Part shown: in pieces, positions 35,939 through 41,773 of the stretch
Layout: every line of letters starts with the position of its first letter
Numbering within the stretch: the stretch's first letter is position 1
Origin: a virus
Strand: one strand, 5' to 3'
Virus record (IMG/VR): IMGVR_UViG_3300022752_000109
Coordinates: 1-49,888 of that record
Length of the DNA: 49,888 nt
Made by a program: the position numbers and the translations under genes
The notes under the pieces: model-generated
The model's input: only the letters and a program-made list of their open reading frames with translations
Told to the model about the DNA's origin: nothing
Database searches by the model: none

Positions 35939-36139
35939 TTAGACCTCCAAAGTGTTAAGATAGGACAGAAACTTGTTGAGAATGTGCCGACCCTTTTCTG
36001 GGGGTAGATGATCAACACGCTCCAACACTGATACTAACTGATCGACATAATACTCAGGCACACGTATTCTAACTGTTTTGCCTGGTGTTTGATACTTAGA
36101 AACGAATCCCATAGATACACTTTTCCACAAGTTTTTCAC
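35939..36139 (-). CDS. Small possible ribbon-helix-helix-type protein (66 aa)
   Basis: MKNLWKSVSMGFVSKYQTPG, then KTVRIRVPEYYVDQLVSVLERVDHLPPEKG and a helical C-terminus. A short strand 'TVRIRVP' followed by two helices is the arrangement of ribbon-helix-helix DNA-binding proteins (Arc/CopG type), but I see no exact family match. If so, the inverted-repeat region just upstream (36121-36233) could be its operator. Its leader contains two DnaA-box-like sequences. Moderate confidence in the gene, low in the fold. Confidence 0.65.
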   Translation of the reverse strand: MKNLWKSVSMGFVSKYQTPGKTVRIRVPEYYVDQLVSVLERVDHLPPEKGRHILNKFLSYLNTLEV

Positions 36140-36233
36140 AGATTAATGTATAGTTTTCCACAGGCAATTTGTGTTACTTTGCGCGATAGACTGCGATTTC
36201 ACTTATACCTGTGGAAAACTTATCTGTGAAAAA
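36121..36233 (-). promoter_or_regulatory. Inverted repeat with five DnaA-box-like sequences over a promoter
   Basis: The plus strand has TTTTCCACA at 36121-36129 and 36154-36162 and TTTTTCACA at 36132-36140. The inverted copies are TGTGGAAAA at 36210-36218 and TGTGAAAAA at 36225-36233. The two arms form an imperfect inverted repeat with an 8-nt insertion in one arm. TTTTCCACA is close to the DnaA box used in cyanobacteria. On the minus strand TTCACA-N17-TATAAG (36225-36230 and 36202-36207) could be a promoter for the 66-aa gene, overlapped by the boxes. Confidence 0.55.
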
Positions 36234-36236
36234 CTA

Positions 36237-36479
36237 TTAGAGACTTAGCTCATAGTAGATATCACGCAACTCACGCAGTTTCTCCTCAGAGTATACCACT
36301 AACTGTGTGAGATCATGACGACTTAGCGTGATGGGATTCTCTCCTGCCCATTGCACAAGATCGCGCAGGCATACACTCTCTGCTACCTTATCACCTCTGA
36401 AGATATCATCAAGCAGAAACGCTGATTCTTCTTCAACTGTCGAAATCTGATGAGAAACCATGGCTGATGACTGTTGCAT
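36237..36479 (-). CDS. Small acidic hypothetical protein (80 aa)
   Basis: MQQSSAMVSHQISTVEEESA with a helical, acidic body (FLLDDIFRGDKVAESVCLRD; LTQLVVYSEEKLRELRDIYY). AAGAGG lies 6 nt before the ATG and a strong promoter just upstream, so expression from the early promoter is likely. No domain is recognised. A second ATG at codon 7 is possible but lacks its own ribosome site. Confidence 0.7.
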   Translation of the reverse strand: MQQSSAMVSHQISTVEEESAFLLDDIFRGDKVAESVCLRDLVQWAGENPITLSRHDLTQLVVYSEEKLRELRDIYYELSL

Positions 36480-36491
36480 TGTGACCTCTTA

Positions 36492-36520
36492 AGTATAGTT
36501 GAAAGTGGGGCGAATGTCAA
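36492..36520 (-). promoter_or_regulatory. Sigma70-like promoter
   Basis: Minus strand TTGACA (36515-36520), 17-nt spacer, TATACT (36492-36497), placed directly before the ribosome site of the 80-aa gene. Five of six matches at -10 and six of six at -35. Confidence 0.7.
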
Positions 36521-36567
36521 TCATCTGGGAGAGTGCATGTGCGGTCTCCGGAGTGTCTCTGAGGGTC

Positions 36568-36596
36568 TTGACAATTTCGGAGATGTGTGATAGACT
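36568..36596 (+). promoter_or_regulatory. Possible plus-strand promoter in the 36.5-kb gap
   Basis: TTGACA (36568-36573), 17 nt, TAGACT (36591-36596). It would read away from the 80-aa gene, antisense to the 114-aa gene. No plus-strand gene follows. The rest of the gap 36480-36681 holds nothing else I recognise. Confidence 0.25.
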
Positions 36597-36681
36597 GCGG
36601 GCTTAGATCACAACCTCTCAGCACATTTCCAACACCATTTCAACAGCAATTCAGAGACACTTAAATCCACAACATTCCCCA

Positions 36682-37026
36682 CTATTTAACACTCACAACA
36701 CTATTTTTTAATACATTTTTATTATACACTTTTTCCACAACTTTTTCCACAAATGCACTTTCAAGAGGTGTTAGATTTGGTTTTCGCATACCACTATAAG
36801 GTGTCGTTGTTGTGATATCATCAATCACATCTCCCATGTCCTTGTAATTAATTGGACGATAGAGTTTTCCTGTCTTTTGATGAAAGAATCCCCAAACGGT
36901 TTTTGTTGATTTGCCGAGATTATAATCAAACTTGCGATTACAAAAGAGCACAATACGAAGCACATTGCGTTTATATTCTTCTGTGCCATAGTAACAACCT
37001 TCAGGTGCAACATGTGGAAACTTCAT
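36682..37026 (-). CDS. Hypothetical protein (114 aa)
   Basis: MKFPHVAPEGCYYGTEEYKR, then a basic stretch with CNRKFDYNLGKSTKTVWGFFHQKTGKLYRP and a C-terminal helical part (LTPLESAFVEKVVEKVYNKN). The pattern 'TVWGFFHQKTGKLYRPINYKDMGDVI' suggests a compact beta-containing domain, but no family is recognised. Its ATG overlaps the stop of the 57-aa gene (ATGA). Two TTTTCCACA sequences lie in its 3' part, where they encode VEKVVEKV. Confidence 0.65.
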   Translation of the reverse strand: MKFPHVAPEGCYYGTEEYKRNVLRIVLFCNRKFDYNLGKSTKTVWGFFHQKTGKLYRPINYKDMGDVIDDITTTTPYSGMRKPNLTPLESAFVEKVVEKVYNKNVLKNSVVSVK

Positions 37027-37196
37027 GTAATAGAAAGACCGATCACTTCACACGGGCAAGAGTCATCAAACCATTCATGAAACTCACAGGCGATTGCCGC
37101 TGCGGTATCACAATCTCCTGTCTGTAGATGATACTCAATTCGCTCATCAATGTAATTCTTAATTGAATTAATCAATTCCAAATGTGTAGTTTTCAT
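37023..37196 (-). CDS. Small hypothetical protein (57 aa)
   Basis: ATG at 37194-37196: MKTTHLELINSIKNYIDERI, then EYHLQTGDCDTAAAIACEFHEWFDD and CPCEVIGLSIT. It is a helical protein with three cysteines near the C-terminus (C-x-C) that could bind a metal, which is speculative. Its stop overlaps the next ATG and its start follows the 56-aa gene stop by 2 nt. It is clearly part of a dense microgene operon. Confidence 0.65.
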   Translation of the reverse strand: MKTTHLELINSIKNYIDERIEYHLQTGDCDTAAAIACEFHEWFDDSCPCEVIGLSIT

Positions 37197-37198
37197 AA

Positions 37199-37369
37199 TC
37201 AAAACTCAATATTGTGAAGATTGGAAATACCAAGAATTGATTCAATCATGGGCGATTCGATATAATGAAAATCGCTCACATGATCGGCAGCAAGAGTATC
37301 GAGAATTGAAAGAATCTCATTACCGTTGTTACCTTGTGCCAACAGAGAAAGAATCACAGACTTAGACAT
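37199..37369 (-). CDS. Small helical hypothetical protein (56 aa)
   Basis: ATG at 37367-37369: MSKSVILSLLAQGNNGNEIL, SILDTLAADHVSDFHYIESP and an IESILGISNLHNIEF end. The opening 'ILSLLAQGNxGxEILSILD' is a recurring small-protein pattern in cyanobacterial viruses and hosts (from memory), of unknown function. No strong promoter is seen in the 76-nt gap upstream; a TATAAAG is present there. Confidence 0.65.
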   Translation of the reverse strand: MSKSVILSLLAQGNNGNEILSILDTLAADHVSDFHYIESPMIESILGISNLHNIEF

Positions 37370-37445
37370 AATAACAAAGAAAGAGAGTTTGTGTGTGAAT
37401 GATGAGTGTCTTTATAGAGGCGCATCTCATTCCTCTTGTGATACC

Positions 37446-37625
37446 TTACAGGAGTTCGGGGAAGGTATCAGAAACTTCAGAGATTAACTGCTCGTCGCTG
37501 ATGTCTTCTAGATCAGATTCCATCAGTCCGTATAACAGTTCCTCCTTCTCAGTAAGTGATAGACTGTCGATGAACTTGTTGATATAGGTCTCAACTAGTT
37601 GGTCACGATTAGCGAGCATTGTCAT
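37446..37625 (-). CDS. Small acidic protein (59 aa)
   Basis: Starting at ATG 37625, which overlaps the preceding stop (TGATG): MTMLANRDQLVETYINKFID, then SLTEKEELLYGLMESDLEDI and SEVSDTFPELL. A longer frame opens upstream but would run into the preceding gene, so I prefer the overlap start. The pattern 'NRDQLVExYIxxxIDSL...ISDEELIxEVxxxFPELL' is common in cyanophage small proteins. Function is unknown. Confidence 0.7.
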   Translation of the reverse strand: MTMLANRDQLVETYINKFIDSLSLTEKEELLYGLMESDLEDISDEQLISEVSDTFPELL

Positions 37626-37813
37626 CAGTAACGAACGATGTGGTTGATGTAGTTTAGGCCCCAACAGTAAGCATCATCGGGGTCCTTCAATGTTTGCTTG
37701 ACGGTATACTTGTAACCGTCTTCAGTTTCATACTGATAGACCCACACATTCCATCTGCCAGACTTTGCTTGTTGAACGAAGAATGGACGGGTTTCAGTGT
37801 TAGAAACTAGCAT
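37625..37813 (-). CDS. Small hypothetical protein (62 aa)
   Basis: MLVSNTETRPFFVQQAKSGR then WNVWVYQYETEDGYKYTVKQ and a DDAYCWGLNYINHIVRY end. A single small beta-sheet domain with an aromatic surface is likely (predicted by eye). It starts after a region with a GAGAGTTTGTGTG element that also occurs upstream of the 56-aa gene. Function unknown. Confidence 0.65.
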   Translation of the reverse strand: MLVSNTETRPFFVQQAKSGRWNVWVYQYETEDGYKYTVKQTLKDPDDAYCWGLNYINHIVRY

Positions 37814-37839
37814 GAACTTGTAAGGAGAGAGTTTGTGTG

Positions 37840-37874
37840 CTGGACTGAGTATATTTAATGACCCCTCAGTCCAG
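37840..37874. other. Long-stem hairpin between genes
   Basis: Perfect 10-bp inverted repeat CTGGACTGAG (37840-37849) with CTCAGTCCAG (37865-37874), 15-nt loop containing a TATACT sequence on the minus strand. There is no U-run, so it is not a classical terminator; it may be an mRNA-processing or stability element. Confidence 0.6.
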
Positions 37875-37892
37875 CGGGTCGGTGTGACTTAA

Positions 37893-38207
37893 TCAGGCAA
37901 GTCTCATGCCTGAGAAGAAAGGAATCGGTGCGCCATCGTATTGCACAAACCACTGAAAGTTTTTCGCAAAGATACGCTCACCTTCCATACCAAATGCAGA
38001 AAGAATTGCATTTAGGCGGGACTTTGTGGTCTTTGTTTGATAACCACCATCAAACAATTCCATCCAGGTTTCACCAATGCGAGCAATCAGATGACCATGT
38101 AGATAGACATCAGAAACATTGGTACAAGAGATAACCTCAGTGTTGGCAAGTTTGAAGTCCTGATTGTTTTGAATTGCGGCGATCATTTGAGATTCGATCT
38201 TACGCAT
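37893..38207 (-). CDS. Conserved hypothetical protein (104 aa)
   Basis: MRKIESQMIAAIQNNQDFKL, then NTEVISCTNVSDVYLHGHLIARIGETWMELFDGGYQTKTT, SRLNAILSAFGMEGERIFAKNFQWFVQYDG. The pattern 'VYLHGxxIA...TKTTxSRLNAILSAF' recurs in small proteins of cyanobacteria and their phages (from memory), function unknown; the basic 'TKTTKSRLNAIL' could bind nucleic acid. Cassette A provides a promoter 31 nt upstream. Confidence 0.75.
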   Translation of the reverse strand: MRKIESQMIAAIQNNQDFKLANTEVISCTNVSDVYLHGHLIARIGETWMELFDGGYQTKTTKSRLNAILSAFGMEGERIFAKNFQWFVQYDGAPIPFFSGMRLA

Positions 38208-38214
38208 GGAAGAG

Positions 38215-38296
38215 GTCCGTTTCGTTTGGTATGCTTTAGTATTGCACGAATCCGGGGGATTCGCAAGGGGGGTTGTGCCACTTTCTCAACTGTCAC
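38215..38296 (-). promoter_or_regulatory. Promoter/stem-loop cassette, copy A
   Basis: Minus strand: an imperfect GTGACA...TGGCAC hairpin (38275-38296), then TTGCGA (38261-38266), 17 nt, extended -10 TGC-AATACT (38238-38243), then the leader AAAGCATACCAAACGAAACG. Drives the 104-aa gene. Confidence 0.65.
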
Positions 38297-38460
38297 TCGT
38301 TGGTAGGGTGATTTACAATTTGATCTTCAATTTGATTCGCAAGTTCTTCCATAAACTCACGATCTTCGCCATCTTCAAACTGTGCATTGTTTCGCACAAT
38401 TCGCATCAGAAAGTCAATTTGTTCGTCAGTGAAATGATACTCTTTGAGTGTGTCAGTCAT
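38293..38460 (-). CDS. Small acidic helical protein (55 aa)
   Basis: ATG at 38458-38460: MTDTLKEYHFTDEQIDFLMR, IVRNNAQFEDGEDREFMEEL, ANQIEDQIVNHPTNE. It is strongly acidic. The pattern 'YxFTDEQIDFLMRIVRN' resembles a small helical domain in other cyanophage proteins. Start and stop are tightly placed: the next gene upstream ends 3 nt away and the cassette hairpin overlaps the stop. Function unknown. Confidence 0.7.
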   Translation of the reverse strand: MTDTLKEYHFTDEQIDFLMRIVRNNAQFEDGEDREFMEELANQIEDQIVNHPTNE

Positions 38461-38462
38461 AA

Positions 38463-38642
38463 TCAGAAACGAATGATGGGATGATTAACATCGAGGACAT
38501 CACATTCCTCAGTCGCAAACACAAACTCTACAGATGCTTGAAATACCTCATCGGGTTCATCTTCAGAGCAGATAGCAACATCTTGATTGAGTTGCTCTTC
38601 GTTGAGTTGTTGAAGTTGTTGCAGAAGTTCTTTGTAAGTCAT
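38463..38642 (-). CDS. Small hypothetical protein (59 aa)
   Basis: Start chosen at ATG 38642, overlapping the stop of the 88-aa gene (TGATG): MTYKELLQQLQQLNEEQLNQ, then DVAICSEDEPDEVFQASVEF and VLDVNHPIIRF. The N-terminal helix plus acidic middle and the end 'DVLDxNHPxI' are a recurrent cyanophage small-protein pattern. Function unknown. A longer reading from 38657 would run into the upstream gene. Confidence 0.7.
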   Translation of the reverse strand: MTYKELLQQLQQLNEEQLNQDVAICSEDEPDEVFQASVEFVFATEECDVLDVNHPIIRF

Positions 38643-38908
38643 CAGACTGCACCCCACATAGGATTGGCAATTTGCGGTAAAGTGTGAAATTGAGTAACTT
38701 CATAACCCATACCAATTCTCTCCTCACATTCTTGCTCAAATTGCTTTTTTGTGATCACTTTTTTGCTCATCGTTTCAGTGCCTTGAAAGGAAAGAATCTT
38801 GAGCATATAATTCGGAGAAACATCAGCATCAGCAGAAACTTTGATGGGATAGTAATCAACAACCATCGAAGGTTTGCCGTCAATTTGTGAAAAAGTGGAG
38901 AGTTGCAT
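38642..38908 (-). CDS. Hypothetical protein (88 aa)
   Basis: Start chosen at ATG 38908 because the frame upstream lies in promoter cassette B: MQLSTFSQIDGKPSMVVDYY, IKVSADADVSPNYMLKILSF, then a basic/acidic KKQFEQECEERIGMGYEVTQ. No recognised domain. Its product is probably small and soluble. It is the first gene behind cassette B; the 59-aa gene follows by overlap. Confidence 0.65.
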   Translation of the reverse strand: MQLSTFSQIDGKPSMVVDYYPIKVSADADVSPNYMLKILSFQGTETMSKKVITKKQFEQECEERIGMGYEVTQFHTLPQIANPMWGAV

Positions 38909-38910
38909 CT

Positions 38911-38975
38911 CGTTTCGTTTGGTATGCTTTAGTATTGCACGAATCCGGGGGAAAGTCAACCCCCCAGACCATCAG
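38911..38975 (-). promoter_or_regulatory. Promoter cassette, copy B
   Basis: Minus strand: TTGACT (38954-38959), 17 nt, extended -10 TGC-AATACT (38931-38936), then the same leader as copy A. A GGGGG...CCCCC hairpin flanks the -35. The usual GTGCCA/TGGCAC stem is missing. Confidence 0.65.
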
Positions 38976-38981
38976 CGTTGC

Positions 38982-39188
38982 TTATGGGTCACATAAAAGA
39001 AGTTTATGGCAACGATCTGCTTCAGATAGTGTATCATCATCAAGGCGATCCCATTCTACCCAATCATAGGCAGAATAAGTCGTTTCGTATGATCCATCAG
39101 ACAGCAGCGGAGCATACATCAAGACTTGCTGATTGTCTGGATCAAGTGTATAGGTGCAGTGATTTTTTTGTGAGATGAGAAATACCAT
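38982..39188 (-). CDS. Small hypothetical protein (68 aa)
   Basis: MVFLISQKNHCTYTLDPDNQ, LMYAPLLSDGSYETTYSAYD, WVEWDRLDDDTLSEADRCHK. A small beta-type start with an acidic tail; no family recognised. The ATG overlaps the preceding stop (TGATG). Both are driven from cassette C. Confidence 0.65.
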   Translation of the reverse strand: MVFLISQKNHCTYTLDPDNQQVLMYAPLLSDGSYETTYSAYDWVEWDRLDDDTLSEADRCHKLLLCDP

Positions 39189-39412
39189 CAGAAGTGTGCC
39201 TCAGAGTAATCGACTTTGGCAGAGTATTTTGCAAGGTTATCATAACATTTCTTTTTCATGTTCTCATCGTTTTCGTAATCTTTCAAAAACTCGAAGCAGT
39301 ATTTAATACGTTCCTCAGGATGAGAAAGAATACGTTGACGCTCATTGTATGCTGCATTGTATGCAAACATCTCACGATCTTCAATGCTGACGATGTGAAA
39401 CTTGCGATCCAT
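39188..39412 (-). CDS. Small hypothetical protein (74 aa)
   Basis: MDRKFHIVSIEDREMFAYNA, AYNERQRILSHPEERIKYCF, EFLKDYENDENMKKKCYDNL. It is helical and highly charged. An AAAGGGAA ribosome site lies before the ATG. It is the first gene after cassette C, and its stop overlaps the next start. Function unknown. Confidence 0.65.
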   Translation of the reverse strand: MDRKFHIVSIEDREMFAYNAAYNERQRILSHPEERIKYCFEFLKDYENDENMKKKCYDNLAKYSAKVDYSEAHF

Positions 39413-39414
39413 TG

Positions 39415-39496
39415 ATTCCCTTTGTTTGGTATGCTTTAGTATTGCACGGATTCCAGCAGACTACAAGGGGTCTTGTGCCAGTTTGTTGACTGGCAC
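39415..39496 (-). promoter_or_regulatory. Promoter/stem-loop cassette, copy C
   Basis: Minus strand: perfect 8-bp hairpin GTGCCAGT/ACTGGCAC (39475-39496), TTGTAG (39461-39466), 17 nt, TGC-AATACT (39438-39443), leader AAAGCATACCAAAC. Nearly identical to copy D over the promoter. Confidence 0.75.
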
Positions 39497-39511
39497 AGGG
39501 ATTGTTTAGGT

Positions 39512-39652
39512 TCAGAAAGATGCTGTAACGTGTACAACTTTCGCGGTAGGATTTCGTGCCAATGCTGTTTCTCTGGCGTCAGACATGCTGTTGGCGTAGA
39601 CTTCTTCGGTGAAAACTTTGCCCGCAACGTAGAGTTGAACTTTGTATTTCAT
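39512..39652 (-). CDS. Small hypothetical protein (46 aa)
   Basis: ATG at 39650-39652: MKYKVQLYVAGKVFTEEVYA, NSMSDARETALARNPTAKVV, HVTASF. It is a small beta-alpha-beta-like peptide with the pattern 'YVAGKxFxExVxAxxxxDARxxALARNPxAKV', a recurring cyanophage small protein (from memory). It follows the 84-aa gene stop by 2 nt. Function unknown. Confidence 0.7.
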   Translation of the reverse strand: MKYKVQLYVAGKVFTEEVYANSMSDARETALARNPTAKVVHVTASF

Positions 39653-39654
39653 GA

Positions 39655-39909
39655 TTACCAAGTACCTCGTTGAATGTGGATTTTTCGGATTTCAGTATAA
39701 ATGAAGCGACGAAGTTTAGAGTCTGTGGTGTTATCAAAAGCATAATGTAGACGATTCAGGTATTCATCTTGATCAATGCCAATGTTACCATTCCCACCAA
39801 GGTCATTGAGTGAAGAACCTGCCTTTGATTTCGGTCGTCCAAAGTTACCTGTCACATTGCCAGATGTTCTCAATTTGGGACGAATCTTTGAGAGATTGGA
39901 GTAAGTCAT
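39655..39909 (-). CDS. Small basic hypothetical protein (84 aa)
   Basis: MTYSNLSKIRPKLRTSGNVT with a Gly/Asn/Ser-rich middle (SKAGSSLNDLGGNGNIGIDQ), then a helical end (YLNRLHYAFDNTTDSKLRRF). The basic N-terminus could contact nucleic acid. It overlaps the preceding gene by 4 nt. No family recognised. Confidence 0.6.
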   Translation of the reverse strand: MTYSNLSKIRPKLRTSGNVTGNFGRPKSKAGSSLNDLGGNGNIGIDQDEYLNRLHYAFDNTTDSKLRRFIYTEIRKIHIQRGTW

Positions 39910-40142
39910 CGTGCAATAATGTCCAGAGACTCCAGCAGCATCATTGCAAGTTCCATACGATTGTCTTCGTCAACCACAGGAATGTTTGCTTCTACAAACT
40001 CACTTGCAAGTTGATGCAAAAGTTCAGTCATTCGCACGTCATCATAAACAAACGCTGCAAAATCACTCTTGAAACCATTACACAGAAGTCGCAAGGACTT
40101 TTTGACAGTCAGGTCTTTAATTTCTTGTTGATAGTCAGTCAT
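39906..40142 (-). CDS. Small helical protein (78 aa)
   Basis: From ATG 40142: MTDYQQEIKDLTVKKSLRLL, CNGFKSDFAAFVYDDVRMTE, LLHQLASEFVEANIPVVDED. An ATG two codons earlier (40148) overlaps the preceding stop and is an alternative start. The pattern 'FKSDFAAFVYDDxRMxELLHQLAxEFVEANIPVVDExNRxELA' is a distinctive small-protein family in cyanomyoviruses (from memory); function unknown. The sequence suggests an all-helical fold. Confidence 0.7.
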   Translation of the reverse strand: MTDYQQEIKDLTVKKSLRLLCNGFKSDFAAFVYDDVRMTELLHQLASEFVEANIPVVDEDNRMELAMMLLESLDIIAR

Positions 40143-40144
40143 AA

Positions 40145-40573
40145 TCATTTTGCGTAGAGATAACCACCAGACCAGTCAGCATTTTCAAGCAACCATTCAC
40201 GATCAGCAATCAATCGCAGATCATAACGTACACCTTTTGCGGGAGACTTCCACGATGCAGATTTGTACACTTCACCAGTTTGTTTATCAATGAAGCAGTG
40301 AACAGAGCGAGAAAACCCACTGGTAATCATAATGACTTTATGATACTTTTTGCCAGTTTCAATCTCATAATCAACATCAGTTTTACCATTCTTAAGTTCA
40401 TCAATACAGCGCAGATGATACTCTACACTCTCACCACGCTCTGCGAAACGATGATGTCCACGAATAGCATACTGACGATAGTTGTCTTTGAGTGCTTCAA
40501 TCAGTGCCAGAGCATGATGATACACATTCTCTGCAATAGATTGTTGTGCTTGAGATTGAAGAGTCGCAGTCAT
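40145..40573 (-). CDS. Hypothetical protein, conserved-looking (142 aa)
   Basis: MTATLQSQAQQSIAENVYHH, then GKKYHKVIMITSGFSRSVHC, FIDKQTGEVYKSASWKSPAK, GVRYDLRLIADREWLLENAD. 'SVHCFIDKxTGEVYKxASWKxPAKGVRYxL' is a recognisable pattern of a protein family in cyanobacteria and their phages, with no established function. It is preceded by cassette D and followed by the 78-aa gene with ATGA-type overlap. Confidence 0.75.
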   Translation of the reverse strand: MTATLQSQAQQSIAENVYHHALALIEALKDNYRQYAIRGHHRFAERGESVEYHLRCIDELKNGKTDVDYEIETGKKYHKVIMITSGFSRSVHCFIDKQTGEVYKSASWKSPAKGVRYDLRLIADREWLLENADWSGGYLYAK

Positions 40574-40575
40574 TG

Positions 40576-40654
40576 CGTTTCGTTTGGTATGCTTTAGTAT
40601 TGCACGGATTCCAGCAGACTACAAGAGGTTTTGTGTCAGTTTCTGGACTGGCAC
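40576..40654 (-). promoter_or_regulatory. Promoter/stem-loop cassette, copy D
   Basis: Minus strand: hairpin GTGCCAGT/ACTGACAC with one G-T pair (40633-40654), TTGTAG (40619-40624), 17 nt, TGC-AATACT (40596-40601), leader AAAGCATACCAAACGAAACG as in A and B. Confidence 0.75.
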
Positions 40655-40658
40655 ATGG

Positions 40659-41573
40659 TCACCACTTTTTGGGTAAAGTGAAGTTGTAGAATGAAAATCT
40701 TTGCCGATTCACCAACTTAAATGCGCCATACTTGTTAGACATCACGAAACCCTCATGATTGACTGCTTCGTAGTCAACACCAAGATCAATGATTGTATCA
40801 ACCTCTTCAACGGATTTCAGACCTTCCATGATTATTTCCTTTGCTTGAGTGATGAGATTAAACAGCAGCAAAAGATTTCCAGAGATGCAATCAACAGGAC
40901 GATTATCACGAATACATTTGTTAATTAAGATTTGCAGTTTTGCTACTTCTTTCGCATCAGGGTACTTAACAAAATTGCTAACCACACTTGCAAGACCAAG
41001 AATGTAATCAACTCTACGACGACGGGAGGTAATGATTGCATCAGTATTTACGAAATAAGTTGCCATGAAATTGTGCTTGAGATACTCTGGCACACCAAAA
41101 GATGCTTCCAAAGTCTTCATCGTCTTGCCAACATAACTGGTGTGACATGCAAATACGATGGAAGAGTTAATCACACTGCAATCCGGATCAGTAAAGGTGT
41201 AAGTGATAGTATTTGGGGTGAATTGATTGGTGCCACCAAATCCGATAAAATCACCCTGATAAACACCATCAAGGCGAGGCAATGTCTCAAGGCAAGTGTG
41301 AAGAATCGCAGCAACTTTCGGATTGTTGCCGTGATTCTTCTCGATGTCGGCGTGAGTATAATTGATTTTGACTTTTACTTTGTTGAATATACTTTTCGTG
41401 CCAACAAAAAACTTACCATTCTCGGGATTTGTCCCAAATACGATTGCAGGTGCCCCATCCCATTTCACCGTGACAGTAGAATTGCGATCACGAAGGAAAT
41501 TGATAACATTCTGCACAGATTGCTTGCCCAGCAATACAGAATCTTCGGGATGTTCGAGGTGTGTGTTTTTCAT
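40659..41573 (-). CDS. Ligase-like covalent nucleotidyltransferase
   Basis: A 304-residue protein. N-terminal 'MKNTHLEHPEDSVL' matches a cyanophage family without established role. Motifs of the RNA/DNA ligase and capping-enzyme superfamily are visible in order: motif I V-K37-W-D-G-A-P (nucleotidyl lysine), a YQGDFIG stretch (105-111) in motif III position, motif IV E274-G-F-V (with M-S-N-K281), and motif V K286-L-V. This predicts AMP transfer via Lys37. Possible roles are repair of RNA or DNA nicks, or countering host tRNA cleavage as T4 Rnl1 does; function is inferred. The ATG overlaps the predicted start of transcription of cassette E, so the mRNA may be leaderless. Confidence 0.75.
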   Translation of the reverse strand: MKNTHLEHPEDSVLLGKQSVQNVINFLRDRNSTVTVKWDGAPAIVFGTNPENGKFFVGTKSIFNKVKVKINYTHADIEKNHGNNPKVAAILHTCLETLPRLDGVYQGDFIGFGGTNQFTPNTITYTFTDPDCSVINSSIVFACHTSYVGKTMKTLEASFGVPEYLKHNFMATYFVNTDAIITSRRRRVDYILGLASVVSNFVKYPDAKEVAKLQILINKCIRDNRPVDCISGNLLLLFNLITQAKEIIMEGLKSVEEVDTIIDLGVDYEAVNHEGFVMSNKYGAFKLVNRQRFSFYNFTLPKKW

Positions 41574-41608
41574 GCTTTTAGTATGGCACAGAATCTAGCA
41601 AAAGTCAA
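41574..41608 (-). promoter_or_regulatory. Promoter cassette, copy E (no stem-loop)
   Basis: Minus strand: TTGACT, 17 nt, extended -10 TGC-CATACT (41580-41585), then AAAAGC before the ATG at 41573. Transcription would begin at or beside the A of the start codon. The rest of the gap up to 41740 holds no convincing gene. Confidence 0.6.
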
Positions 41609-41740
41609 GACCCAAAGCATCAACATCTTTTATGAGTCAAATATGTTTTCATAAGTTATACTATGGAAAAAATCGTTGACTTGTCTGCGGTGGATGACCT
41701 ATAACACCTGTCAGGTAGAATTGCCAAAAAATCCGGTTTT

Positions 41741-41763
41741 GACCCCAGTGGTAGACTGGGGTC
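41741..41763. other. Hairpin downstream of the helicase gene
   Basis: Perfect 9-bp stem GACCCCAGT (41741-41749) with ACTGGGGTC (41755-41763), 5-nt loop. It lies just past the helicase stop. On the minus strand it is followed by AAAACCGGATTTTTT, which may make it a transcription terminator although the T-run is 9 nt away. Confidence 0.55.
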
Positions 41764-41773
41764 TCAGTGAGAC

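Noticed and set aside
39436-39627. 63-codon ORF on the minus strand across cassette C
   Set aside because: It overlaps the promoter/stem-loop and the well-supported 46-aa gene in another frame, with no good start.
41600-41740. A small gene or tRNA in the 200-nt gap beyond the helicase
   Set aside because: I find only very short frames (10-13 codons) and no cloverleaf; the gap looks like regulatory and hairpin sequence.
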